From: IDS-8 sp040902105
GTDB taxonomy: Bacteria; Pseudomonadota; Gammaproteobacteria; Steroidobacterales; Woeseiaceae
Direction of reading: 5' to 3'
NCBI GenBank assembly: GCA_040902105.1
Contig: JBBDXW010000001.1
Coordinates: forward strand, 157,336-221,335
DNA length: 64,000 nt
Shown here: positions 52,398-60,590 of the stretch, piece by piece
Layout of the letters: every line of letters begins with the position of its first letter
How positions within the stretch are numbered: the stretch's first letter is position 1
Program-made: the position numbers and the translations under genes
Notes under the pieces: model-generated
Told to the model about the DNA's origin: nothing
What the model saw: the letters and a program-made list of their open reading frames with translations, nothing else
Database searches by the model: none

Positions 52398-52857
52398 GCG
52401 CCCGTAGCTCAAGCGGATAGAGCATCGGCCTTTGAATGAGGAGCCTGCAGCGGGAAACAGAACTGCTGCAGTGGACTGCACCGTAACGGGGAACCCTTAA
52501 CAGGTAACGCTGATGGCAATCCCGTGGAAACCTGCGGTCGCCCCGTCCGTTGTTGTAGACTGCGGCATGCAGAATGCATGAACCAGGGGCGACCTGGGTG
52601 TCGTGAAGGCTCAGATTGATTTGTTCGAGCAACGCTGGCTCGAATGCGACGCTGAGGGTAAAGACACCCAAGAATGGTCAAGCGAAGCGAGCGTCATTCG
52701 CGGCCGATGATCGCAGGGTTCCGTAGAGACTAAACGTGCAGCGCCTGAGACGGCGAAGTGATAGTCCAGACCACAAACCCCAGTGCAGGGGGCCGCGAAA
52801 GCGGTAGCTGGTATGCTAAGCCGAGGGTTGCAGGTTCGAGTCCTGCCGGGCGCGCCA
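52398..52857 (+). tRNA. tRNA-Arg (UCU), interrupted by a group I intron
   Basis: The 5' exon 52398-52432 and 3' exon 52816-52857 join to a complete 77-nt tRNA with acceptor GCGCCCG/CGGGCGC, discriminator G and encoded CCA. Joining gives anticodon stem TCGGC/GCCGA and loop CTT|CTAA. The anticodon TCT is split between positions 34 and 35, with the first base in exon 1 and the last two in exon 2. It decodes AGA. Confidence 0.93.
52433..52815 (+). ncRNA. Group I self-splicing intron in tRNA-Arg(UCU)
   Basis: A 383-nt intron. P1 is CCUU (exon end, 52429-52432) paired with GAGG (52438-52441), giving the U.G wobble at the 5' splice site. Q-like GGCAATCCCGTGG lies at about 52515, R-like GTAGAGACTAAACG at about 52723 and S-like GTGATAGTCCAGACC at about 52758. 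A CCGC-GAAA-GCGG hairpin (about 52793-52804) resembles P9, and the intron ends with G (52815). A structured extension between Q and R (GGGTGTC...GACACCC) accounts for its size. There is no homing endonuclease ORF. It resembles the IC3 introns of bacterial tRNA genes. Confidence 0.9.
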
Positions 52858-52991
52858 ATTGAGGAAACCCGGTTCCTGGCAGCATCGTTGTGCTGCAGGA
52901 ACCGGCATGCGGGCGATCCGCTGTCGGCACCGGAACCTGAACTGGCATGAGTAAATATCCGAACATGGAAGTTGCATGACAACCTAAAAAT

Positions 52992-53068
52992 GGTGGGCGT
53001 AGCTCAGTTGGTAGAGCCCCGGGTTGTGATCCCGGTCGTCGTGGGTTCGAATCCCATCGCTCACCCCA
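52992..53068 (+). tRNA. tRNA-His (GUG)
   Basis: A cloverleaf with acceptor GTGGGCG/CGCTCAC, the G-1 specific to tRNA-His (52992) opposite C73, anticodon loop TTGTGAT (GTG) and encoded CCA. Confidence 0.95.
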
Positions 53069-53128
53069 TTTTTTTTGACGAATAGAAGCCTCCCTTGTCT
53101 CAAGGATGGCGAACAAAAAGACCTTGTC

Positions 53129-53204
53129 GGGCCTCTAGCTCAGTTGGTAGAGCAGGTGACTCTTAATCACTTGGTCCGGGGTTCGAATCCCCGGGGGCCC
53201 ACCA
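53129..53204 (+). tRNA. tRNA-Lys (CUU)
   Basis: A 76-nt cloverleaf with acceptor GGGCCTC/GGGGCCC, anticodon loop CTCTTAA (CTT, decoding AAG) and encoded CCA. The 260 bp between this and tRNA-Leu hold no gene; a TATACT box (about 53340) may belong to a promoter. Confidence 0.95.
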
Positions 53205-53464
53205 TCAAGTCGCTGCCGCCGGAAACGCCGGCGAGCGGGCTTGCCCACCGCCGGGCCGCGACGGGCACAATCCGAAATGGCGGTTATCAAAAGACTCCAA
53301 TGCTGGGATAATCCGCATTCGCCCCCATATATTTCGCGTTATACTCGCCGCGAACCCGAGGTTTGGACCTGTGGCGAGGGCAGGTCGGCCCGGTAATAGC
53401 CGGCCAAAAGTCGACAAAACAACGGGTTAATAAAGGAAGCGCCGAAACGAATTTCGGGCTGCGA

Positions 53465-53550
<86 letters not shown>

Positions 53551-53655
53551 ATATCCTTTTTGCTTAGCATATCTACTTGAATAATCTAAGAATTTTGGCG
53601 ACTACGCCGTCCGGTGGCAGCCGGCACCGGACATGAGAACAGGGTCAGGGACATG

Positions 53656-54942
53656 ATGGTCACTGTCGAGGCGACAGGTACGCTCGAGCGGCGCATGCGC
53701 GTCGAGCTTCCGGCCGAGCGTATTGAAAAAGAGATCGAGACGCGACTCAGGAAAGTCGGGCGCACCGCGCGGATCAAGGGATTCCGCCCGGGCAAGATTC
53801 CGCCCAAGGTCGTGCGTCAGCGCTTTGGCGGACAGATCCGCCAGGAAGTGCTGTCGGAACTGATGCAAAAGAGCTACAGCGACGCCGTCATCCAGGAGAA
53901 CCTGAATCCCGCGGCGAGGCCGAGGATCGAGCCGGAAGTGACCGGTAACGGCAAGGACTTCGCCTACGTCGCGACCTTCGAGGTGCTGCCGGAAGTCAAA
54001 CTGAAGGATCTCGACAAGATCGAGGTCGAGAAGCCGGAGGTAGAGATCAGCGACAACGATCGGGATGACATGATTCTGAGTCTGCGCAAGCAAAAAGCAA
54101 CCTGGGAAACGGTTGAACGGGCCGCCCGGGAAGGCGACCGCGTCATCGTCGATTTCGAGGGCACTTTGAAAGGCGAACCGGTCAAGGGCGGCAGGGGAAC
54201 GCAAGTCCCCGTGACACTCGGGCACGGTCAGATGCTGCCGGATTTCGAGAAGGCCCTTTATGGCGTTCGGGCCGTCGAGGAAAAGACGTTCAAGGTCAAA
54301 TTTCCGAAGGACTATCACGCCGGGGACCTGGCGTCGAAAAAGGTCGAATTCGCGATCACGGTACATCGGGTCGAGGAAGAAAAACTGCCGCCGCTGGACG
54401 ACAGCCTGGCTGAGCTATACGCCGTCGAGGAAGGAGGGCTCGCGCAGTTGCGCGCCGACGTGGTGAGCAACATGCAGCGTGAGGCCGATGAAAAAGTGAA
54501 GGCGGACGTCAAGGAGCAGGTCATGAACGCTCTCCTCGAACTGAATCCGATCGATATTCCGAATTCGCTGACGCACCAGGAAATGCATTCACGCCAACAC
54601 GACGCAATGCGCCGTCTGGGTATCGAGGATCACGACAAGGCGCCGCCGATCGAAAACTTCAGGCTGGGCGCCGAGCGGAGCGTTCGCCTTGGGCTTTTGA
54701 TGCGTCAGCTCATCGAGGACAAGGCCATCACCGTCGACCCAGAGCGGCTCAAACTAAAAGTGGAAGAGATTTGCAGCGGCTACGAACATGCGGACGAGAT
54801 GGTGGCGAGTTATCTTGGCAACCCGCAGGTGATGACGCAAGTCGAGCCCATTGTGCTCGAAGAACAAGCGATCGACTGGCTGGTCGAACAGGGAACGCTC
54901 AAGACGCGCAAGGTGAGTTTCAAGGAATACATGAAACCCTGA
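53656..54942 (+). CDS. tig: Trigger factor
   Basis: A 428-residue ribosome-associated chaperone and PPIase. The ribosome-binding signature GFRPGKIPPKVV lies near residue 37. The central FKBP domain (about 150-240) has DRVIVDFEGTLKG and PVTLGHGQMLPDFEKAL. A long helical C-terminus follows. ATG at 53653 or 53656 is equally possible. It leads the tig-clpP-clpX-lon block. Confidence 0.96.
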   Translation: MVTVEATGTLERRMRVELPAERIEKEIETRLRKVGRTARIKGFRPGKIPPKVVRQRFGGQIRQEVLSELMQKSYSDAVIQENLNPAARPRIEPEVTGNGKDFAYVATFEVLPEVKLKDLDKIEVEKPEVEISDNDRDDMILSLRKQKATWETVERAAREGDRVIVDFEGTLKGEPVKGGRGTQVPVTLGHGQMLPDFEKALYGVRAVEEKTFKVKFPKDYHAGDLASKKVEFAITVHRVEEEKLPPLDDSLAELYAVEEGGLAQLRADVVSNMQREADEKVKADVKEQVMNALLELNPIDIPNSLTHQEMHSRQHDAMRRLGIEDHDKAPPIENFRLGAERSVRLGLLMRQLIEDKAITVDPERLKLKVEEICSGYEHADEMVASYLGNPQVMTQVEPIVLEEQAIDWLVEQGTLKTRKVSFKEYMKP

Positions 54943-54994
54943 CCGCGATTTGTATGCCGTCAAGGCAACGAGTTTGATAACGACAGGAATCCGA

Positions 54995-55627
54995 ATGAAC
55001 ACCAGAGCATTGAACCTTGTACCAATGGTCGTCGAACAGACGGCCCGTGGCGAGCGTGCCTATGACATTTATTCCAGGCTGCTCAAGGAACGTGTCGTGT
55101 TTATCGTCGGTCCTGTCGAAGATTACATGGCTAACCTCGTAGTCGCACAACTCCTGTACCTTGAATCCGAAAACGCCGACAAGGATATACATCTGTATAT
55201 CAATTCACCGGGCGGCTCGGTAACCGCAGGGCTGTCGATCTACGACACCATGCAGTTCATCAATTGCGACGTGAGCACGATATGTGTCGGACAGGCTGCC
55301 AGCATGGGTGCGCTGTTGCTCGGCGGTGGCGCTAAAACCAAGCGTTTTGCGCTGCCGCATTCTCGCATCATGGTGCATCAGCCGAGCGCAGGCTTCCAGG
55401 GCCAGGCCACGGACATCGACATTCATGCACGCGAAGTGCTGGCGCTGAAGCAGCGGCTGAACGAAATAATGGCGAAGCACACCGGGCAGCCAATTGAAAA
55501 AATCGACAGGGACCTCGATCGCGATAACTTCATGAGTGGCGAGGCGGCGGTCCAGTACGGACTCATCGACACCGTGCTCGAGCAACGCGGCGAAATGGCT
55601 CGTAAAATGAAGGAAAAAAGCGATTAA
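54995..55627 (+). CDS. clpP: ATP-dependent Clp protease proteolytic subunit
   Basis: A 210-residue serine peptidase with catalytic Ser103 (GQAASMGA) and His128 (SRIMVHQP), YINSPGGSVTAG and a C-terminal DRDNFMSGEAAVQYGLID with the active-site Asp. The start MNTRALNLVP follows AGGA; codons upstream to 54950 are in frame but not conserved. It forms a tetradecamer with ClpX. Confidence 0.97.
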   Translation: MNTRALNLVPMVVEQTARGERAYDIYSRLLKERVVFIVGPVEDYMANLVVAQLLYLESENADKDIHLYINSPGGSVTAGLSIYDTMQFINCDVSTICVGQAASMGALLLGGGAKTKRFALPHSRIMVHQPSAGFQGQATDIDIHAREVLALKQRLNEIMAKHTGQPIEKIDRDLDRDNFMSGEAAVQYGLIDTVLEQRGEMARKMKEKSD

Positions 55628-55672
55628 GTTCATTCGTTTAGGGCGTCATTTGGCCTAATGAGACATGGCGCT

Positions 55673-55701
55673 TTGCACGCCAAAGGTGTGCGTGTTATAT
55701 A
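55673..55701 (+). promoter_or_regulatory. Sigma70-type promoter upstream of clpX
   Basis: -35 TTGCAC (55673-55678) and -10 TATATA (55696-55701) with 17-nt spacing lie in the clpP-clpX gap, about 50 nt before the clpX ATG. This suggests clpX can be expressed independently of clpP. Confidence 0.6.
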
Positions 55702-55749
55702 CACTGTCAGTCGTAACAGACTGCATGTCAGCGAAAGAGGTTGCTTGTT

Positions 55750-57063
55750 ATGAGCGAGGATTCCCGCGGTAAGAACGAGGACGGCAAGCTCCTCTATTGT
55801 TCTTTTTGCGGCAAGAGCCAGCACGAGGTGCGTAAACTGATCGCCGGTCCGTCGGTGTTCATTTGCGACGAGTGCGTCGAGCTCTGTAACGACATCATCC
55901 GTGAGGAACTCGAGGACTCCGGCGAGACCAGCCGCGACAAGCTGCCGAAGCCGCACGAGATCAAGGCCGTACTGGACGAATACGTTATCGGCCAGCAACG
56001 CGCCAAAAAGGTGTTGTCGGTCGCCGTTTACAACCATTACAAGCGCCTTGACGATCGTGCCAGCGATCGCAGCAAAGACGATACCGAACTTGCGAAGAGC
56101 AACATTCTGCTGATCGGGCCGACCGGATGCGGCAAGACGCTGCTCGCGGAAACGCTGGCTCGCCTGCTGAACGTTCCATTCACGATTGCCGATGCGACCA
56201 CGCTGACAGAGGCCGGCTACGTCGGCGAAGATGTCGAGAACATCATCCAGAAGCTGCTGCAGAAGTGTGATTACGACGTCGAGAAAGCGCAGACCGGCAT
56301 CGTGTATATCGACGAGATCGACAAGATTTCGCGTAAATCGGATAACCCTTCGATTACGCGCGACGTATCCGGAGAGGGCGTGCAACAGGCACTGTTGAAG
56401 CTGATCGAAGGTACGATTGCGTCGGTGCCGCCGCAGGGTGGGCGCAAGCATCCGCAGCAGGAGTTCCTGCAGGTCGACACGGGAAATATCCTGTTCATCT
56501 GCGGCGGCGCATTCGCGGGTCTTGAGAAAATTATCCTGAACCGTTCGTCGAAGAGCGGCATTGGTTTCGTCGCCGAAGTCAAATCCAAAGACATGGAAAA
56601 AAGTATCGGCGAGCTTCTGAACGACGTCGAACCGGAAGACCTGATCCGTTTCGGCCTCATCCCGGAGTTTGTCGGCCGTCTGCCGGTGGTCGCAACGCTC
56701 GAGGAACTGGACGAGGAGGCGCTGCTGAGCATCCTGCTCGAACCGAAGAACGCGCTGACCAAGCAGTATCGCAAGCTCTTTGACATGGAAGGCGTCGATC
56801 TGGAGTTCCGTGACGATGCCTTGCGAGCCGTCGCAAAACGGGCGATGAAACGCAAGACCGGGGCACGCGGACTGCGCACGATTCTGGAGAGCGTGCTTCT
56901 GGACACCATGTACGATCTGCCGTCCAGCACCAATGCAAAGAAAGTGGTGCTCGACGAGGCAGTTGTCACAGGCGAGACCAAGCCGTACGTGATTTACGAA
57001 TCGGAAGAACCGCCGACCGTCAACCTGGAACAGCCGCGGCGGTCGACGGGATCGGACCGGTAG
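55750..57063 (+). CDS. clpX: ATP-dependent Clp protease ATP-binding subunit ClpX
   Basis: A 437-residue AAA+ unfoldase. The N-terminal zinc-binding domain has CSFCGKSQHEV and CDECVELC. Walker A GPTGCGKTLLAETLA, Walker B IVYIDEIDKIS and the ClpP-docking IGF loop (SGIGFVAEV) are present. The start at ATG 55750 is preceded by AGAGG; an in-frame TTG lies at 55741. Confidence 0.97.
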   Translation: MSEDSRGKNEDGKLLYCSFCGKSQHEVRKLIAGPSVFICDECVELCNDIIREELEDSGETSRDKLPKPHEIKAVLDEYVIGQQRAKKVLSVAVYNHYKRLDDRASDRSKDDTELAKSNILLIGPTGCGKTLLAETLARLLNVPFTIADATTLTEAGYVGEDVENIIQKLLQKCDYDVEKAQTGIVYIDEIDKISRKSDNPSITRDVSGEGVQQALLKLIEGTIASVPPQGGRKHPQQEFLQVDTGNILFICGGAFAGLEKIILNRSSKSGIGFVAEVKSKDMEKSIGELLNDVEPEDLIRFGLIPEFVGRLPVVATLEELDEEALLSILLEPKNALTKQYRKLFDMEGVDLEFRDDALRAVAKRAMKRKTGARGLRTILESVLLDTMYDLPSSTNAKKVVLDEAVVTGETKPYVIYESEEPPTVNLEQPRRSTGSDR

Positions 57064-57071
57064 CGCCGGCA

Positions 57072-57125
57072 GGAATCGCCCGCTGTGAAAACGGGCGATT
57101 GTGGAGCCCGCGACAGCGGGCGATG
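57072..57125. repeat. REP-like family A pair
   Basis: ATCGCCCGCTGTGAAAACGGG and a facing degenerate unit (GGAGCCCGCGACAGCGGGCG) lie in the clpX-lon gap. Confidence 0.75.
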
Positions 57126-57213
57126 AGCCGCCTTGATATCGGGCGAAAAGGACGCATCTTTGCCTGAACGTACCGAACGGCACGAGAATTCACTGAGCTG
57201 AGGGCAAGCACCT

Positions 57214-59688
57214 GTGTCTGACGACGACCCGACAACGATCACTGAAGTAGACCTCAAGGACGAAGGCGACTCCGCCGGGACGGGCGAGGACATGGGCAAG
57301 GGCACCCCCGTATTGCCGCTTCGCGATGTGGTTGTGTATCCACATATGGTGATTCCGTTGTTCGTCGGGCGTGACAAATCGATCGTCGCTCTCGACCGGG
57401 CGATGGCGTCCGGCAAAAAGATTCTGCTGATCGCGCAGCAAAAAGCGGATCTCGACGATCCGGCGGCCGAGGACCTGTACGGGGTCGGAACGCTCGCGAC
57501 CATCCTGCAATTGCTGAAACTGCCCGACGGCACAGTGAAAGTGCTGGTCGAAGGCGTCGAGCGTGCGCGCGTCGACGAACTTTATCTCGACGATCACTTC
57601 TCGGCCGAGATTTCGATCCTGCGCGAGGACGAGGAACACGACGAACGCGAAATCGACGTGCTCGCCCGGTCAATCATTGCGCAGTTCGAGCAATACGTAA
57701 AACTGAACAAGAAAGTCCCGCCGGAGATTCTCACGTCGCTGTCCGGCATCGATCAGCCGGGCCGTCTCGCAGATACCGTTGCCGCACACATGGCGCTGAA
57801 ACTCGCCGAAAAGCAGAGGATCCTCGAAATCCAGGACGTCAAAGTGCGCCTGGAGCAGATCCTCGGCATCATCGAAGGCGAGATCGACGTGCTGCAGATC
57901 GAGAAGCGAATACGCGGTCGCGTCAAGCAGCAAATGGAGAAGAGCCAGCGCGAGTACTATCTGAACGAGCAGATGAAAGCCATTCAGAAAGAACTCGGCG
58001 AAATGGAGGACGCACCGAACGAGCTGGCGGATATCGAAGCGAAAATCGAACAGGCCGGCATGACAAAGGAGGCCAGGGACAAGGCCACATCGGAACTCAA
58101 CAAGCTGAAACTGATGTCGCCGATGTCTGCCGAGGCAACGGTCGTTCGCAATTACATCGACTGGCTGCTCAAGGCGCCGTGGAAAAAACGCAGCAAGGTG
58201 TTGCGCGATCTTGCCCGCGCCGAGCAGGTCCTGGAAGAAGATCACTACGGCCTTGAAAAGGTCAAGGAACGCATCCTCGAGTACCTTGCGGTGCAGCAGC
58301 GCGTAAAACGCCTGAAGGGCCCGATTCTGTGCCTGGTCGGACCGCCCGGCGTGGGCAAGACCTCGCTCGGACAGAGCATCGCAAGAGCCACCAACCGTAA
58401 TTTCGTGCGCATGTCTCTGGGTGGCGTGCGCGACGAAGCGGAGATACGGGGCCACCGCCGCACGTATATCGGCTCGATGCCCGGCAAGATCATTCAGAAC
58501 CTGGCGAAGACGAAAGTGAGGAACCCGCTGTTTCTCCTGGACGAAGTTGACAAGATGGCGATGGATTTCCGCGGCGATCCCTCATCCGCTTTGCTCGAGG
58601 TTCTCGATCCCGAACAGAACTCCACGTTCAACGATCATTATCTCGAAGTCGATTTCGACCTGTCGGACGTGATGTTCGTCTGCACGGCGAACAGCCTCAA
58701 TATTCCGCCGCCGCTTCTCGATCGCATGGAAGTCATTCGCCTTCCTGGTTACACGGAAGACGAGAAGCTCAACATTGCGCTCAAGTATCTGGTGCCGAAG
58801 CAGTTGAAAGAGAACGGGCTCGAAGGAAAGGATCTGACGATCACGAGAACGGCAGTGCTCGACATGATTCAGCACTACACGCGTGAGGCGGGCGTGCGAA
58901 ACCTGGAGCGCGAAATCTCGAAGATCTGCAGGAAAGTCGTCAAGTCCCTGTTGTTGAAGCCGCGCACGTCGGCACTGAACATCACGCCGCGAAATATGGA
59001 AAAGTATCTCGGCGTGCGGCGCTTCCGCTACGGCAAAGCAGAAGAAAGGGATCAGGTCGGCCAGGTAACCGGACTCGCATGGACGGAAGTGGGCGGCGAA
59101 TTGCTGACCATCGAAGCCGCTGTGGTGCCGGGTAAGGGAAAACTGACCCATACCGGGCAGCTTGGCGATGTGATGACGGAGTCGATTCAGGCAGCGATGA
59201 CCGTCGTCCGAAGCCGCGCGAAGATACTCGGCGTCGACGAAGACTTTCATCAGAAGTTCGATGTGCACGTGCACGTGCCGGAAGGTGCGACACCCAAGGA
59301 CGGCCCCAGTGCGGGAGTGGGCATGTGCACCGCGCTGGTATCTGCACTGACGAACGTGCCGGTCAAGAGCGACGTTGCGATGACCGGCGAGATTACCCTG
59401 CGCGGCGAAGTACTGCCGATCGGCGGCCTCAAAGAGAAGCTTCTGGCGGCGCACCGCGGCGGCATCAGCACGGTTCTGATTCCCCAGGAAAACGAAAAGG
59501 ATCTGGCCGAAATACCGAAGAACATCAAGGACAAGCTGGCTATAGTTCCGGTGAAGTGGATCGATCAGGTTCTGGAGATCGCGCTGCAGCATATGCCGAT
59601 TCCGGAATCCGAAACGGAGCAGAAAGAGTCCGAGTCGGCCTCCCCCAAGAAGGAACAAAAGCCCGTAGATGTTGTGAGAGCGCATTAA
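57214..59688 (+). CDS. lon: ATP-dependent protease Lon (La)
   Basis: An 824-residue AAA+ protease starting with GTG behind GAGGG. The N-terminal LON domain has LPLRDVVVYPHMVIPLFVGR. Walker A is GPPGVGKTS, and the proteolytic dyad is Ser699 (DGPSAGVGM) and Lys742 (GGLKEKLL). It degrades misfolded and regulatory proteins. The order clpX-lon-hupB is conserved. Confidence 0.97.
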   Translation: MSDDDPTTITEVDLKDEGDSAGTGEDMGKGTPVLPLRDVVVYPHMVIPLFVGRDKSIVALDRAMASGKKILLIAQQKADLDDPAAEDLYGVGTLATILQLLKLPDGTVKVLVEGVERARVDELYLDDHFSAEISILREDEEHDEREIDVLARSIIAQFEQYVKLNKKVPPEILTSLSGIDQPGRLADTVAAHMALKLAEKQRILEIQDVKVRLEQILGIIEGEIDVLQIEKRIRGRVKQQMEKSQREYYLNEQMKAIQKELGEMEDAPNELADIEAKIEQAGMTKEARDKATSELNKLKLMSPMSAEATVVRNYIDWLLKAPWKKRSKVLRDLARAEQVLEEDHYGLEKVKERILEYLAVQQRVKRLKGPILCLVGPPGVGKTSLGQSIARATNRNFVRMSLGGVRDEAEIRGHRRTYIGSMPGKIIQNLAKTKVRNPLFLLDEVDKMAMDFRGDPSSALLEVLDPEQNSTFNDHYLEVDFDLSDVMFVCTANSLNIPPPLLDRMEVIRLPGYTEDEKLNIALKYLVPKQLKENGLEGKDLTITRTAVLDMIQHYTREAGVRNLEREISKICRKVVKSLLLKPRTSALNITPRNMEKYLGVRRFRYGKAEERDQVGQVTGLAWTEVGGELLTIEAAVVPGKGKLTHTGQLGDVMTESIQAAMTVVRSRAKILGVDEDFHQKFDVHVHVPEGATPKDGPSAGVGMCTALVSALTNVPVKSDVAMTGEITLRGEVLPIGGLKEKLLAAHRGGISTVLIPQENEKDLAEIPKNIKDKLAIVPVKWIDQVLEIALQHMPIPESETEQKESESASPKKEQKPVDVVRAH

Positions 59689-59717
59689 TTTACGCGAGCT
59701 GCGGCGACAGTCGGTTG

Positions 59718-59746
59718 TTGACGCTCATTTGGGCGCTTGGTATAAG
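59718..59746 (+). promoter_or_regulatory. Sigma70-type promoter upstream of hupB
   Basis: -35 TTGACG (59718-59723), 17-nt spacer and -10 TATAAG (59741-59746) lie 200 nt before the hupB start. The 260-bp leader contains no other feature I can identify. Confidence 0.6.
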
Positions 59747-59948
59747 CTACGCGTGTTTTGTCCCGGTCATATCAGTCTTTAAGTGACTCAACGTCGGCGA
59801 ATTCAGCGGGCGCGTCGGCATTTCTGAGGTAAACACGCGTTCGACCGTTTCAACTGTCCCGATGAACATTGTGCGGTCGGATATGCATGGGGTGCGGATA
59901 CAGCCGCATTGTGAATTCCAACATAAATCTTGGCTTGAGGGTGAGTGC

Positions 59949-60221
59949 ATGAACAAGGGAGAACTTATTGAGTCGGTTGCAGATGCAGCCGATGTGTCGC
60001 GTGCTGAAGCAACCCGTGCGGTCGACGCAGTGCTTGATAGCGTGACCCGCACTTTGGCAGGGGGCGGATCCGTTTCGTTGGTAGGCTTCGGAACTTTTTC
60101 GGTCAAGAAGCGCGCTGCACGCACCGGACGCAATCCGAGAACCGGCGAAGCAATTCAAATTAAGGCGAGCAATGTGCCGGGTTTCAAGGCTGGCAAAGCC
60201 CTGAAGGATGCCGTAAACTAA
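59949..60221 (+). CDS. hupB: DNA-binding protein HU-beta
   Basis: A 90-residue nucleoid protein: MNKGELIESVADAADVSRAEA, VGFGTFSVKKRAARTGRNP and the C-terminal VPGFKAGKALKDAVN are canonical HU. An open frame continues upstream to 59862, but the HU N-terminus fixes the start at 59949. Confidence 0.97.
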   Translation: MNKGELIESVADAADVSRAEATRAVDAVLDSVTRTLAGGGSVSLVGFGTFSVKKRAARTGRNPRTGEAIQIKASNVPGFKAGKALKDAVN

Positions 60222-60254
60222 CGCGCCCTGATTCCTGCCTCCAATTACCCGAGC

Positions 60255-60330
60255 GGGTGCTTAGCTCAGCTGGGAGAGCATCGCCCTTACAAGGCGAGGG
60301 TCGGGGGTTCGATCCCCTCAGCACCCACCA
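60255..60330 (+). tRNA. tRNA-Val (UAC)
   Basis: A 76-nt cloverleaf with acceptor GGGTGCT/AGCACCC, anticodon loop CTTACAA (TAC) and encoded CCA, placed between hupB and tRNA-Asp. Confidence 0.96.
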
Positions 60331-60336
60331 GGTTAC

Positions 60337-60413
60337 GGAGTGGTAGTTCAGCTGGTTAGAATACCGGCCTGTCACGCCGGGGGTCGCGGGTTCGAGTCCC
60401 GTCCACTCCGCCA
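60337..60413 (+). tRNA. tRNA-Asp (GUC)
   Basis: A 77-nt cloverleaf with acceptor GGAGTGG/CCACTCC, anticodon loop CTGTCAC (GTC) and encoded CCA; 6 nt after tRNA-Val. Confidence 0.96.
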
Positions 60414-60415
60414 GT

Positions 60416-60448
60416 AAAAAAAGGGCCCCTTCCGGGGCCTTTTTTTTA
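60416..60448 (+). terminator. Rho-independent terminator after tRNA-Asp
   Basis: The stem AAAGGGCCCC-TTCC-GGGGCCTTT is flanked by an A tract upstream and eight T residues downstream. It ends the hupB/tRNA transcript before ppiD. Confidence 0.93.
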
Positions 60449-60590
60449 CTGGCTTGGACTTGCCGGTCGGCTCCGCTATCATCCTTCGCCAATATCCGCT
60501 TCACGGACCTATTCACCGCTGGCACATTCGCCTGGGCGTAACGCGGCGCTCAAGCGAATCTCCGGCGAACGATCTGGCGCGACCTTTACA

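Noticed and set aside
52433..52815. Homing endonuclease gene inside the tRNA intron
   Set aside because: No frame within the 383 nt is long enough or shows LAGLIDADG, GIY-YIG or HNH motifs.
52398..52857. tRNA-Arg as a broken pseudogene
   Set aside because: Both exons are perfect, and the interruption has group I splice-site hallmarks. Joining restores a canonical tRNA.
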